64,000 nt of DNA. Source: an uncultured Clostridium sp. (GTDB taxonomy: Bacteria; Bacillota; Clostridia; TANB77; CAG-508). The DNA lies in the NCBI GenBank assembly GCA_947569365.1, contig CANOSM010000003.1, positions 1 to 64,000 of the forward strand, in the 5' to 3' direction. Below the pieces are notes generated by a model. The model did no database searches, had not been told where the DNA came from, and saw nothing but the letters and a program-made list of their open reading frames with translations. Positions 18,714 to 28,300 of the stretch are shown here, one piece after another (within the stretch, counting starts at the first letter, position 1; every line of letters starts with the position of its first letter). The translations under genes were made by a program, and so were the position numbers.

Positions 18714-21700
18714 ATGTCAGAAGATAAAAGAAATAATGTAAACCAACAGCAAGAAGATGACGATAATGAAATGAAAAGTCCTGAACAAGAACAAGATACG
18801 CAAGAAGATGGTAGGCAAAGTAATGGAGTAGAAGATGATGTAACCTCAGTTTGGGATGAAGATGATGCTGAAGGTGGACAAAGACAAAATAGGCGAGATA
18901 GTAAAAATAATAATACCAAAGATAAAAAAGAGGAAGATAAAGAAGAAAAAGACAAAGATAAAGATAATGATGATAAAGAACGAGATAAAAATAAAGAAAA
19001 TAGCGATAATAGTATAGATAAAGAGACAGATAAATCTAATAATGATAAACAGAAAGATAACAAATCCAAAAATACAGATAGTAATGATATGTCATCAGAT
19101 AATCAGAGAGATCCATCTAGAGAGAATCATAGAAATGGAGAAGGTTCTAGAAATTCAACAGGAGTAGGTGGAGAGGAATCTTCTAGACCAAGGTCTGCTG
19201 GAAGTGAACAAACACCAAGAAGTGGAGCAACAAATACTGGAAGAGCAGCTGCTGAAGGTGCACAAACAGCAGGTGCAGAAGCAGGAGCAGCTGGTATGGA
19301 AGCGGCAGGAACAACTGCAGCAAGTGCAGGGGCAACAGGAGCAGCTGGAACAAGTGCAGCAGGTGCAGGAGCAACAGGAGCAGCAGGGACAACTGCAGCA
19401 GGTGCAGGAACAGCAGGAGCGGCAGGAGCAGGGGCAGCAGGATTAGGAGTAGGAGGAATAGCATTATTAATAATCTTACTAATAATAATTCTACTAGGAG
19501 TATTTGGATTTTTAACAGCAATACCAAGTATGACATTAGAAAAATTAAAAGAATTAGTAATGGGAATATGGGATAATGTTCAAGGATATTTTATAGGGCT
19601 AGATCAAGCTTCTGTAAATGAAGAAGATGTTATAGAAGTAGCACAATACCTACATGACATGGGATATGACTTAGAGGGCTGTGGATTTGTAGAAGATGTA
19701 GAATTTGAAGAAGACAAGAATGGAAATTCGACTGGAACCATAACAGGAATAAAGAGTTCATATTTAACAGCATATTTAGCAGCAGAAAACAGAACATACT
19801 TAATAAGTAATGATACAGTTAATTTAAAGAGTATGTTCAAGAGCATAACAACAGGAAAGATAACAGATGGTGTATCAAGTTCATGGGGATCAGGAATGAT
19901 TCATATAGATAATGGAATATGGTCTGATGCAGCAAGTACAATAAGAGCAATACCAGTTGTAGGGTGGACATTAGACCAATTATCTGAAGTTATATCAGAT
20001 GTTTCTGTAGATAGAGAAACCAATACATTAAAGATATCAAGAGCTAATATGAGTTCAGGGCTAAAATTTTGGAACTGGAGAAAAGATAAAACATATTACA
20101 ATTTATCAGGATGGTCAGGAAGATATGGTAAACCTTTTGAATTATTAATATCTTTGCATTTAGCAACAATGGCACCAGACTTTGCATATGAAATTGCAAA
20201 TCATCCTGATTTAGATACAAAGGTTAATATAGGATTAAAGAATGGAACATTTAAAGGTTCAGTAAAATTGAAAACAGCTGATGGAGTGACATATACAGTT
20301 GATCAACTAAAAGATGCTGGATATTCAGACGATACAATAGATGATATAAAAGACTTAGAAAAGAATGCAAATAATATAAAAACTAAAACACCATACATAA
20401 AGGATGTAAGACATCATTGGTTTAGAGATGTATATTTTGATACTGAAGGAAAAAGTGTAGAATATGCAGAAGTAAAAGAAGATGAAAATAAAAAAGATGA
20501 TAAAGATAAGAAAAACAATAAAGAAGATGACGAGGATAAGGATACACAATATGTATATGAGATGGTTAATGGAGAAAAAACATTAAAAACAAAGAATGGA
20601 GCTATAGATGTATATGAAACATCAAATACTACAGAGCAATTTGAATATACAGGAGAAATAGAAGGGTTAAATGAAGGAGACAAACTAATATTTGAAGGTT
20701 CAATAGATAATAATATTGTACAAAAAGAAGATGGTGTTAGAGGAGTAACAAATCCAACAACAAAAAAATTATTTAAAGGAAAATACTATATATATGATGG
20801 AACAATAGAAAAAGCAGAAAGTATAAGAGCTGGAAAAGAAAAGAAACAACAAATATCATTTAATAAAGAATCTTTATCAGCATTTTCAATATTAGAGCAT
20901 GAAACATCTGTAGATTCACAATTAATATATAGAGATTTGAAAGAATTATTAGTAGAATTAGATTACTTTGATTACAAAGATTTTGAAAAAAGTACTGAAA
21001 GAGTATTATCATGGCCAATACCAGAATATAAAGATACATTATGGCCAGATAGAAAAATGGAAAAACAAGTATTAGAATATGGAACATTAATTGTTAGTAA
21101 ACCAACGGTCGAGGCTCGTAAAAAGAAAGAAGAGAAGAATAATAAAAATAAAGATAAAAAGGATAAAGATAAAAATAAAAATAAAAAAGAAGAAGAAAAA
21201 GATAACGATAAAAAAGAACAAGAGACAGAGGGATTTGATGAAGGACTAGATGTAATTGCAATGGAAAAATGTAAAGTTATAGAACTAGTAAATACAATTG
21301 AATTTGGACCAGGTGTAAAGTTTGAATTAACAGAAAATAATATGTTAAAAGGATATCATTTAATTATTGCTGGTTTTAATGCAGAAGTATCTGTTGGGGA
21401 CGAGCTAGAGGCAGAAGATGTAATTGGAACAACGACACAAAACAATATGGTAATAATGCTAATAGATTTAGAAAAAGCTAATGTAGAAAATGTAGAAGAT
21501 TATATAAAATTAAATTTTAAAGGAAATCAAGAATATCAATTTGAAGAAGGAGATTTGGAATTGCTAGCGGATGCTATACACCATGAAGGTTGTGGATCTT
21601 ATGATGATCCAAGTGGAAGTCATGAGGACCAATTATATTTATCGAAAAGTATTGGATATACAATAGTAAATAAATTATCTTCAGATAGTGGATATAATCA

Positions 21701-22052
21701 TGCAGCAGGATGGGATTGGGCACCTTCAAAATCTAAATTATATAATTTACTTTGTGTTGTACCATGTGCTGCACATGGCGGGAAAGGATGGTATGCTATA
21801 TCAGATTCAGGAACCATGGGAGGATTAAAAAATAGAGCGGATGCAGGAAGTTATGAATATTGTGACTTATGTATGGAAGCAGCAGCATTTATTCAGGAAA
21901 ATGATTCTATAAACTTTTCAAATAATGGCAAATATGGATCTCAATTCTCATCTGGAGAAGGAATGCCACATACGTGTTGGGAACAAGGTGCTAATTATTA
22001 TGGAGGAAAGATTTGGGCACAATTTAGAAGTGATTATCTATTTGAGCCTTAA
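18714..22052 (+). CDS. Giant membrane-anchored peptidoglycan hydrolase (VirB1-like), with SleB-like C-terminal domain
   Basis: 1112 residues, start fixed by GGAGGTGATGAT before the ATG. In order: an acidic/basic low-complexity tail (1-170) full of KD/KE/N repeats; an Ala/Gly/Thr-rich stretch (about 175-243); one membrane helix (about 244-270); a large outer region; and two further Lys/Asp-rich insertions near 585-610 and 800-842. A strand-rich segment near 843-935 (VIELVNT..., SVGDELEAEDVIGTT) looks like an M23 peptidase fold without its His/Asp metal ligands. The C-terminus from about 941 resembles the SleB hydrolase domain (LELLADAIHHEG, with the Glu as likely catalytic residue; SKSIGYTIVNKL). 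Last gene of the operon, it would open the wall for the apparatus, as PrgK/VirB1 do. Domain names are pattern-based. Confidence 0.68.
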   Translation: MSEDKRNNVNQQQEDDDNEMKSPEQEQDTQEDGRQSNGVEDDVTSVWDEDDAEGGQRQNRRDSKNNNTKDKKEEDKEEKDKDKDNDDKERDKNKENSDNSIDKETDKSNNDKQKDNKSKNTDSNDMSSDNQRDPSRENHRNGEGSRNSTGVGGEESSRPRSAGSEQTPRSGATNTGRAAAEGAQTAGAEAGAAGMEAAGTTAASAGATGAAGTSAAGAGATGAAGTTAAGAGTAGAAGAGAAGLGVGGIALLIILLIIILLGVFGFLTAIPSMTLEKLKELVMGIWDNVQGYFIGLDQASVNEEDVIEVAQYLHDMGYDLEGCGFVEDVEFEEDKNGNSTGTITGIKSSYLTAYLAAENRTYLISNDTVNLKSMFKSITTGKITDGVSSSWGSGMIHIDNGIWSDAASTIRAIPVVGWTLDQLSEVISDVSVDRETNTLKISRANMSSGLKFWNWRKDKTYYNLSGWSGRYGKPFELLISLHLATMAPDFAYEIANHPDLDTKVNIGLKNGTFKGSVKLKTADGVTYTVDQLKDAGYSDDTIDDIKDLEKNANNIKTKTPYIKDVRHHWFRDVYFDTEGKSVEYAEVKEDENKKDDKDKKNNKEDDEDKDTQYVYEMVNGEKTLKTKNGAIDVYETSNTTEQFEYTGEIEGLNEGDKLIFEGSIDNNIVQKEDGVRGVTNPTTKKLFKGKYYIYDGTIEKAESIRAGKEKKQQISFNKESLSAFSILEHETSVDSQLIYRDLKELLVELDYFDYKDFEKSTERVLSWPIPEYKDTLWPDRKMEKQVLEYGTLIVSKPTVEARKKKEEKNNKNKDKKDKDKNKNKKEEEKDNDKKEQETEGFDEGLDVIAMEKCKVIELVNTIEFGPGVKFELTENNMLKGYHLIIAGFNAEVSVGDELEAEDVIGTTTQNNMVIMLIDLEKANVENVEDYIKLNFKGNQEYQFEEGDLELLADAIHHEGCGSYDDPSGSHEDQLYLSKSIGYTIVNKLSSDSGYNHAAGWDWAPSKSKLYNLLCVVPCAAHGGKGWYAISDSGTMGGLKNRADAGSYEYCDLCMEAAAFIQENDSINFSNNGKYGSQFSSGEGMPHTCWEQGANYYGGKIWAQFRSDYLFEP
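19237..19443 (+). repeat. Degenerate Ala/Gly/Thr tandem repeat inside the wall-hydrolase gene
   Basis: Repeats built on GCAGGTGCAGGAGCAACAGGA-like units encode AAGTTAAGAGATGAAGTS-type peptide just before the membrane helix. The local GC content is clearly higher than in the surrounding DNA. Unit-number variation between strains is likely. Confidence 0.75.
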
Positions 22053-22230
22053 TAGTAAATAGTTGATGTTAACAATCTATATTTATTAATGTATATAATA
22101 TATATATAATATTTTATCAAAAAATTAGTGATATCTTTACACAAAATTGAAAATTCGAAATAGAAGTATAATTATACAAAAAAAAGAAAAAACTGAATAA
22201 AATTAGTTCATGTTGTAAAAAGTAAAAATA

Positions 22231-22276
22231 AAAATGAGATTTGAGTTATATTTTTAACTTAAATCTCATTTTTTAT
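22231..22276. terminator. Bidirectional terminator closing the secretion operon
   Basis: 18-bp stem AAAATGAGATTTGAGTTA / TAACTTAAATCTCATTTT (one wobble) with a six-base loop, followed by TTTT. It separates the secretion operon from the convergent YdcF-like gene. Confidence 0.85.
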
Positions 22277-22312
22277 TGATATATAAAATAATAGTATATA
22301 TTATTTTATAAT

Positions 22313-23350
22313 CTATCTTGAAACTTCTTCTACTTTTCTATCAGTAGTTGTTATTACAGGCTCATCAATTTCTCCTCTAATGAACACATTTCTATTATGC
22401 CCAATTTCTTCTCTAAGCATTTGTGTTAAATTTGGATTAGTACAATATATTCTTTTTAATTCTTGTCTAAAAGCTTCTTCATTGAAGTTAGGAGATTCTA
22501 AAATAGTTTTTAGACTTTCATATTGTTCTAAATCTAAAGTAGAGGGACACCAGTTTAATTTAATGTTATCTCCAAATACTTTTTTAAACTGTCTTAATGC
22601 TCTATTACCATGAGTACATGTAGTTACAAGTGTAGCTGTCTTAATTTTAGACCCAGTTTCTACTTCTTCTGAATCAAAAATATTTTTACAGAACTCAGCA
22701 TTCTCTTGTGTGGTTGTTGACATTGCTTCTGTTAAAACATCTTCGGGGTTTACTCCTATACTATTAAGAAATTCAGTTGTTAATTTTGGTGCATGTTTTT
22801 GGTAATCTTCATCAAACTGTTCTTTAACAAATGTTTCTGCTCCCCAATCAGCTTCTGTAAGGTCCTGCCATTCTAAATCTGTTACTAATTCATTGTCCAT
22901 ATAAGATTCTAATGATTTAGGATGCATAAAACCTTTTGTATCTCTTTTTTCATTTATACCACCTGTAAATATTATTTTTTTAACGAGTCCTAATTTATAT
23001 AATTCAAAACTCTTTATTGCTCTTTCTCTAGTAGTAGGCAATGCAACATTACCTAAGACTATAGCAATATCAGATATATTTTCACCTGTACATTTAGCTT
23101 TTGCTAAATCTGTTATATTATTTCCTATTACAAAATCAAAAAGTTCTTCTGGTGTTAATTCCTTTCCATCTGGAGTAGTAACACTTTTTATATCTTTTGC
23201 ATTATCTATCCATGTCAAATGTCTTATCTTATTTCCATTACGAACTTCTATTATTTTCTTATCTTTATCTGATGCAAGTCTTTCATAATTTATATAATCT
23301 GGATCTTCGTGGTCTATTATTAATTCTGATAGTTTATATGTTTTTGACAT
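22313..23350 (-). CDS. YdcF/ElyC-like (DUF218) protein
   Basis: 345 residues and no signal peptide or membrane helix, so probably cytoplasmic. The DUF218 pattern is visible: IAIVLGNVALPTTRERA, then FELYKLGLVKKIIFTGG, then TTTQENAEFCKNIF and TLVTTCTHGNRALRQFKKVF. The acidic SGG/TGG loop and conserved TxENA segment are characteristic. Members act in envelope or nucleotide-related processes, but the reaction is unsettled. AGGAGG lies 8 nt before the ATG. It is transcribed toward the secretion operon and shares its terminator, so operon membership is excluded. Confidence 0.8.
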   Translation of the reverse strand: MSKTYKLSELIIDHEDPDYINYERLASDKDKKIIEVRNGNKIRHLTWIDNAKDIKSVTTPDGKELTPEELFDFVIGNNITDLAKAKCTGENISDIAIVLGNVALPTTRERAIKSFELYKLGLVKKIIFTGGINEKRDTKGFMHPKSLESYMDNELVTDLEWQDLTEADWGAETFVKEQFDEDYQKHAPKLTTEFLNSIGVNPEDVLTEAMSTTTQENAEFCKNIFDSEEVETGSKIKTATLVTTCTHGNRALRQFKKVFGDNIKLNWCPSTLDLEQYESLKTILESPNFNEEAFRQELKRIYCTNPNLTQMLREEIGHNRNVFIRGEIDEPVITTTDRKVEEVSR

Positions 23351-23495
23351 TAAATTTACCTCCTATTATTTCATAATAATAATATTTATTATACTATATA
23401 ATAGGTATAAAAACAAGATATTTCCTATTGATTATGTTCTACTTTAGGATCATTTTTCCTTGATTTTATCAGAATTATTATAAATTGTATCTTGT

Positions 23496-23530
23496 AAAAA
23501 AAAAATACTCCCTGACAAAGAGAGTATTTC
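23496..23530 (-). terminator. Terminator of the tRNA pair
   Basis: On the minus strand, AAATACTC ... GAGTATTT followed by a run of ten T; it sits 66 nt past the end of tRNA-Cys. Confidence 0.75.
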
Positions 23531-23596
23531 TGCATTTTGTACTTTTATGTGATAAATATATGTTACTATATGATAACCGCTTAAAAGTATGAATAT

Positions 23597-23671
23597 TGGA
23601 GGCGTTGGGCGGATTCGAACCGCCGAATCAGAGTTTTGCAGACTCGTGCCTTACCACTTGGCTACAACGCC
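23597..23671 (-). tRNA. trnC: tRNA-Cys (anticodon GCA)
   Basis: Minus-strand cloverleaf: acceptor GGCGTTG/CAACGCC, D-arm GCC..GGC, anticodon loop CTGCAAA (GCA) on a GAGT/ACTC stem, T-arm GGCGG TTCGAAT CCGCC, discriminator T and encoded CCA. Confidence 0.95.
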
Positions 23672-23698
23672 GTATAAAAAGCGTATTTCTACGCTCCT

Positions 23699-23774
23699 TG
23701 GAGCGGGAAACGGGGCTCAAACCCGCGACCTTCGCGTTGGCAACGCGACGCTCTATCAACTGAGCTATTCCCGC
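23699..23774 (-). tRNA. trnG: tRNA-Gly (anticodon GCC)
   Basis: Minus-strand cloverleaf: acceptor GCGGGAA/TTCCCGC, D-arm GCTC..GAGC, anticodon loop TTGCCAA (GCC) on a CGCG stem, T-arm with TTTGAGC loop, encoded CCA. 27 nt upstream of tRNA-Cys; the two probably form one transcript. Confidence 0.95.
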
Positions 23775-23822
23775 ACATCCATAATGTAGAAATATAATAA
23801 CAAAAAAATTTCGAAAAGTCAA

Positions 23823-25064
23823 TTAAAAAGAAATATTATTTGAAATATTTTTGAAATTCTTAAAAAAGTAAATAAAATACTGTAAATAATTTTTATTTGA
23901 AATATCTACTTTATTTATAATATTACAAGAGCATATATATTGTGAATCAATATACAAATTTAATTTTGATATAACAGTTCCTTTTTTTAGTGGAGCATGA
24001 AATTCTTTTAAAACTAATGGAGATACAGTAATATTATTAGATGAATTCTTATTAACAGGATACAATTTATATTTGGGTAATAGTAAAGATGTTTCAATAT
24101 CAGTTTTATAAGATTTATTAATAGATATATTGTTAAAACAATGATTTTTTATTTTATTATATTCATCTACAAAGTAAGATTCTAAATTAATTAAAGAAAA
24201 ATTATCAAATGCGTATGATATTAATTTAGAAGAATCCATGGTACGTATTTTTTTTGTGTCTGCACCAAGAACAACAACTATAATATCAATATCGTTATTT
24301 TTTTTAGCTGATGTTACTAAGCATCTTCCAGCATTATTTGTAAAACCAGTTTTTACACCATAGACATTTTGTTTTCCAAGTAATTCGTTTGTATTAGATA
24401 TAGACTTAGAATAGTTATTTATTTGTATAGAACATTGATGTGTCCCTACTATTTTTCTAAATGTATCAATGTTTAAAGCATAATCTGTTATTAATGCAAG
24501 TTCATATGCTGTTGTAAAATGTTCACTGCTATCAAGACCGTGAGGAGATTCAAAATGTGTACAACAAAGCCCTAAAGAAATAGCTTTTCTATTCATCATT
24601 TTCATAAAGTTATCAAAATTTCCTCCAACATGCTCTGCAAGAGCAACTGCTGCATCATTACCAGAACGTAGTAAAAGTCCATATAATAGATTCTTAACAG
24701 AAACTTTATCTTTATATTTCAAACCTAAACGAGAACCTCCAGTAGATGCTGCTTTCCTTGAAATTACTACAATATCAGACAACTTAGCATTTTCTAAAAC
24801 AACAATTGCAGTCATTATTTTAGTTGTTGAAGCCATAGCACATTTTTGGTGAATATTTTTCTCAAAAAGGATTTTGTGAGAGTTCCTTTCATAAATTATT
24901 GCATGCTTTGAGTATATTTCTTTTTTTATTTTATCTGATGATTCTATAGACGTAGGAGTGCTAAAGATATTCATATTATCATATCCAGCATATGAAGTAT
25001 TTAAAAATCCTAATATAAAATATGAAGTTACTATCATAAAAAATAAATAAATAATTTTTTTCAT
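23823..25064 (-). CDS. dacF: D-alanyl-D-alanine carboxypeptidase (peptidase S11, DacF-like)
   Basis: 413 residues with a signal peptide (cut near SYAG, residue 26). The three penicillin-binding motifs are present: SxxK as STTK (79-82), SxN as SGN (134-136) and KTG (238-240). It trims the terminal D-Ala from peptidoglycan stem peptides on the outside of the membrane. The region after about 290 is the usual beta-rich C-terminal domain; a hydrophobic or basic end could serve as membrane anchor. The length fits DacF/DacB types. Whether it is the sporulation (DacF) or vegetative (DacA) form is not certain. No Shine-Dalgarno precedes the ATG; a TATAAT lies only 5 nt upstream on the minus strand. 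Confidence 0.85.
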   Translation of the reverse strand: MKKIIYLFFMIVTSYFILGFLNTSYAGYDNMNIFSTPTSIESSDKIKKEIYSKHAIIYERNSHKILFEKNIHQKCAMASTTKIMTAIVVLENAKLSDIVVISRKAASTGGSRLGLKYKDKVSVKNLLYGLLLRSGNDAAVALAEHVGGNFDNFMKMMNRKAISLGLCCTHFESPHGLDSSEHFTTAYELALITDYALNIDTFRKIVGTHQCSIQINNYSKSISNTNELLGKQNVYGVKTGFTNNAGRCLVTSAKKNNDIDIIVVVLGADTKKIRTMDSSKLISYAFDNFSLINLESYFVDEYNKIKNHCFNNISINKSYKTDIETSLLLPKYKLYPVNKNSSNNITVSPLVLKEFHAPLKKGTVISKLNLYIDSQYICSCNIINKVDISNKNYLQYFIYFFKNFKNISNNISF

Positions 25065-25307
25065 GTTAAATTATATTGAAAATAAATTAAAATATGCTAA
25101 AAATAACAAAAAATAAGATACACAAAAGTAAAGAAAAAGACACGAAAATGTAATAATAGTCAGAAACCGCTAATAATGTGAATAAAAGCCTATAAATTAA
25201 GGCATTTCAAGAATTTGCATATTGACTTTAATATTTAAAATTATAAAATATATAATATAAAGGTGTATTATAACTAGAATTGGATCAAAAACAAAGGAGA
25301 AATATAA

Positions 25308-28300
25308 ATGAAAATAAACTTATGGAAAAGAATTATTAGTATACAAATGATTTTCATAATGATATTAATACAATTATCTACGGTTTTGTTAGCTGTTGAA
25401 TGGAGTACTGATCTAGGAACTACAGTAAATTTAGGTGTTGATATAAAGCATCCAAATAATTATTCATATAAAGTTAATGATAGAATAATTTATAGAACAT
25501 ATCTACAGAATGGATCAAGTAAGGATTTTAGTAAAAATATATTTTGTTTAGATATGAATGGTTTATTTCCAACTGAAAGTACTAGTTCAACAACTGGAGG
25601 AACAGCCACATATAAAAGCCAAGGAGAAGTAACATCATCAACTACAGTACCACTTAGCTCAAGAACAGGTGGAAGTTTGGATCAAACAAAAATAAAAAAG
25701 ATAATGGCAATAATGAATAAAGGATATGATTATACATCATTTCAAAATACAACTTTTGTAAATGAATGGATTAAAGAAAAACTTCAAGAGTATTCAGAAG
25801 CAGATGATCCTATACCTGATAACTTATTAAGTGCAGAAGATGTATTTATATTACAACAAGTTGCAATTTGGGAAATAACAAATGGTATAACAACTACTCA
25901 AATCAAAAAAACAACAACTCCAACAGATTCTGCAACATGGAATCCAGAATCAAGTGAGCAAAAGAGACTAGCACAAGCATATATGCTTGATTATTTTAGA
26001 GACATAGCTAAAAATGCTGAAGTGAATTTACCATCATCTTCAAGTTTAGCATCATTTGCTAGTAAGGATAAAGTAAAAACAACTACTAGAATAAATGGTT
26101 TTGTATATATAGGACCATTTCAAATCAATAATTCAAGTAATATGAAAAATGTAAAAGTATATGGAGTAACAGGAGATAAAGAAACTGAACTTTCAGGATA
26201 TGGAGTTTATGATGGAAATACATATTCATCAAAAAGCTATGGAAGTATAAAAAACGCAAATGGAAAGGCTTTTTATATAAGAATAGAAAGTGCACAAGCA
26301 TCAGCAATAGAAAAATTAAGAATAAAAACATCTTCAACAAGTAGAAAAATAACATGGTGGAAAAATGAAAGTAATGCAAGTTCTCAACCACTTATTAGCT
26401 TTGGAGAAGAAACAAAAAATGATGTAGATGAAGCTGTTATTCAAAAACCAACATATGATGTAGCTTTAAGAAAATATATAACAAAAATAAATGGTACAGC
26501 AGTAGAAAGTAGAGTGCCAAATGTAGTATTACAAAGTGACCCATCAGCATTTAATGGAAATGACTTTAAATACTTACACAAAAAAGAGCCACTAGAAGTA
26601 AAGCCAGGGGATAATGTGACATATGCAATACAAGTATATAATGAATGTGAAAATAGTGTAAAAATAAAAGGAATTAAAGATTATTTACCTCAAGGACTTA
26701 GATTAGCTAGTACATCATCAGATTGGACGGAAGTAACAAGTCCTACAGATGGTAGCAGATATATATTTTGTGCAAATGAAATATCTTTAAATCCAGTGAC
26801 CGTAGATGATAAAGGTAAACATACAACAAGTTCAGTGATCGAGGTAACATGTGAAGTAACAGATGAAGTTACAAATGGAGAGATTTTAACTAATGTTGCA
26901 GAAATAATGAATGTTACAGATATAAATGATATTGTACAAAAGAAAGGTAATAATGAAGAAGATTCAGAAGGAGATAATTTAAGCTTGGCTACTAGAAAGT
27001 GCCCATCTGATTATAGTGGTAAATCAGGAAATACCAATTTAGGTCAAAAAGATTTCTATTATTTTGGAGAAGAAGATGATGATGATTTTGAAAAACTTAG
27101 AGTAAAAATAGATGGATCATATACTATAAACCTAGTAAAAACAGATAAAACTGGAACAACAATAACATCAGGTGAAGCTGAATTTAAAATCAATGATGAA
27201 ACAAAACCAAGAGTAACTGTTAATGGAAAATTAGCTATTGCAGAAGGAAAGAAAATTGAAGATATAACGAAAGATGACATATATACAATTGAAGAAACTA
27301 AATCACCAGAAGGATACAATAAATATAATAGGAAAATAAAAGTAACAGTAAAAAAAGAAAGCTTAGGTGGAAAATACCAAATTAAGCAAGTAATTATAAC
27401 TGATGAAGATGGAAAAGAAATTCCTACAGAAGATGTAGAGTGTATAAAAGAAGAAAATTTAATAACTATAAAAGTAAAAAATGAAAAAATGGCAGATGAA
27501 GAAATAGACTTAGCATTAAGAAAATTCATAAGAACAATAAATGGAAAAGAAATAGAACCAATAAGAGATCCAAATGGAAAAGGAAACAGTATAGACACAA
27601 CAGGACTTGGAGAAACAAAAAATACAGCAATTTATAATCATCCTAAAAATGCTTTAAGTGTAAATGCAGGAGATATAATCGTATATACAATTAAGGCATA
27701 TAATGAAGGAAATACAGATGCATATGCAAGAGAAATAACTGATTATATTCCTGAAGGATTAGGATATTTACCTACTTATAAATTAAATGTAGATAATAAA
27801 TGGAGTGTTGTTGAAGGATCAGATGTTAAATCTATAAACTATACTGAATTACCAGGAAGTCTAACTAGTAAAATAGGAACTAAATTAGTACCAAGTGATT
27901 TTTATAATTCATCAATAGATGGAGATGAAACAAGTTTAAATAATATAAATATAATGTTAGGAAAACTTAAAGTAAAATCAACTGAACTTGAAGATAGAAA
28001 AATAAAGGCATTTGATCCTGAAGCTGAATTAGATGCAGATAAATTAAAATATGAAACATTACAAGTAGCATGTGTAGTACTAAATGTAGATACATATAAA
28101 AGTGCATTAACTGAAACAACTCTATCAAATGGTAAAATACTAAAGAACATAGCTGCAATAACAAAATATGGAGATAAAGATAATAAAGAAATAAATAAAG
28201 ATAGAGATTCAGAAGCAAATGAAATAGATGTAGATTCATATCCAGAAGATAAAAATATTCAAGATGATGATGATTATGAGCCAGTGATATTTAGTGAAAA

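Noticed and set aside
19168..19536. Open frames on both strands over the Ala/Gly repeat
   Set aside because: Gln/Glu-rich and Leu-rich shadow translations of a GCA-type repeat; no starts with ribosome sites.
9399..23774. Integrative conjugative element inserted at the tRNA genes
   Set aside because: tRNA-Cys/Gly lie nearby, but there is no integrase, excisionase, relaxase or duplicated tRNA 3' end; a YdcF-like gene and two terminators intervene.
23589..23822. Short ORFs on both strands across the tRNA genes
   Set aside because: They overlap two clear tRNA cloverleafs and contain generic tRNA-derived peptide.
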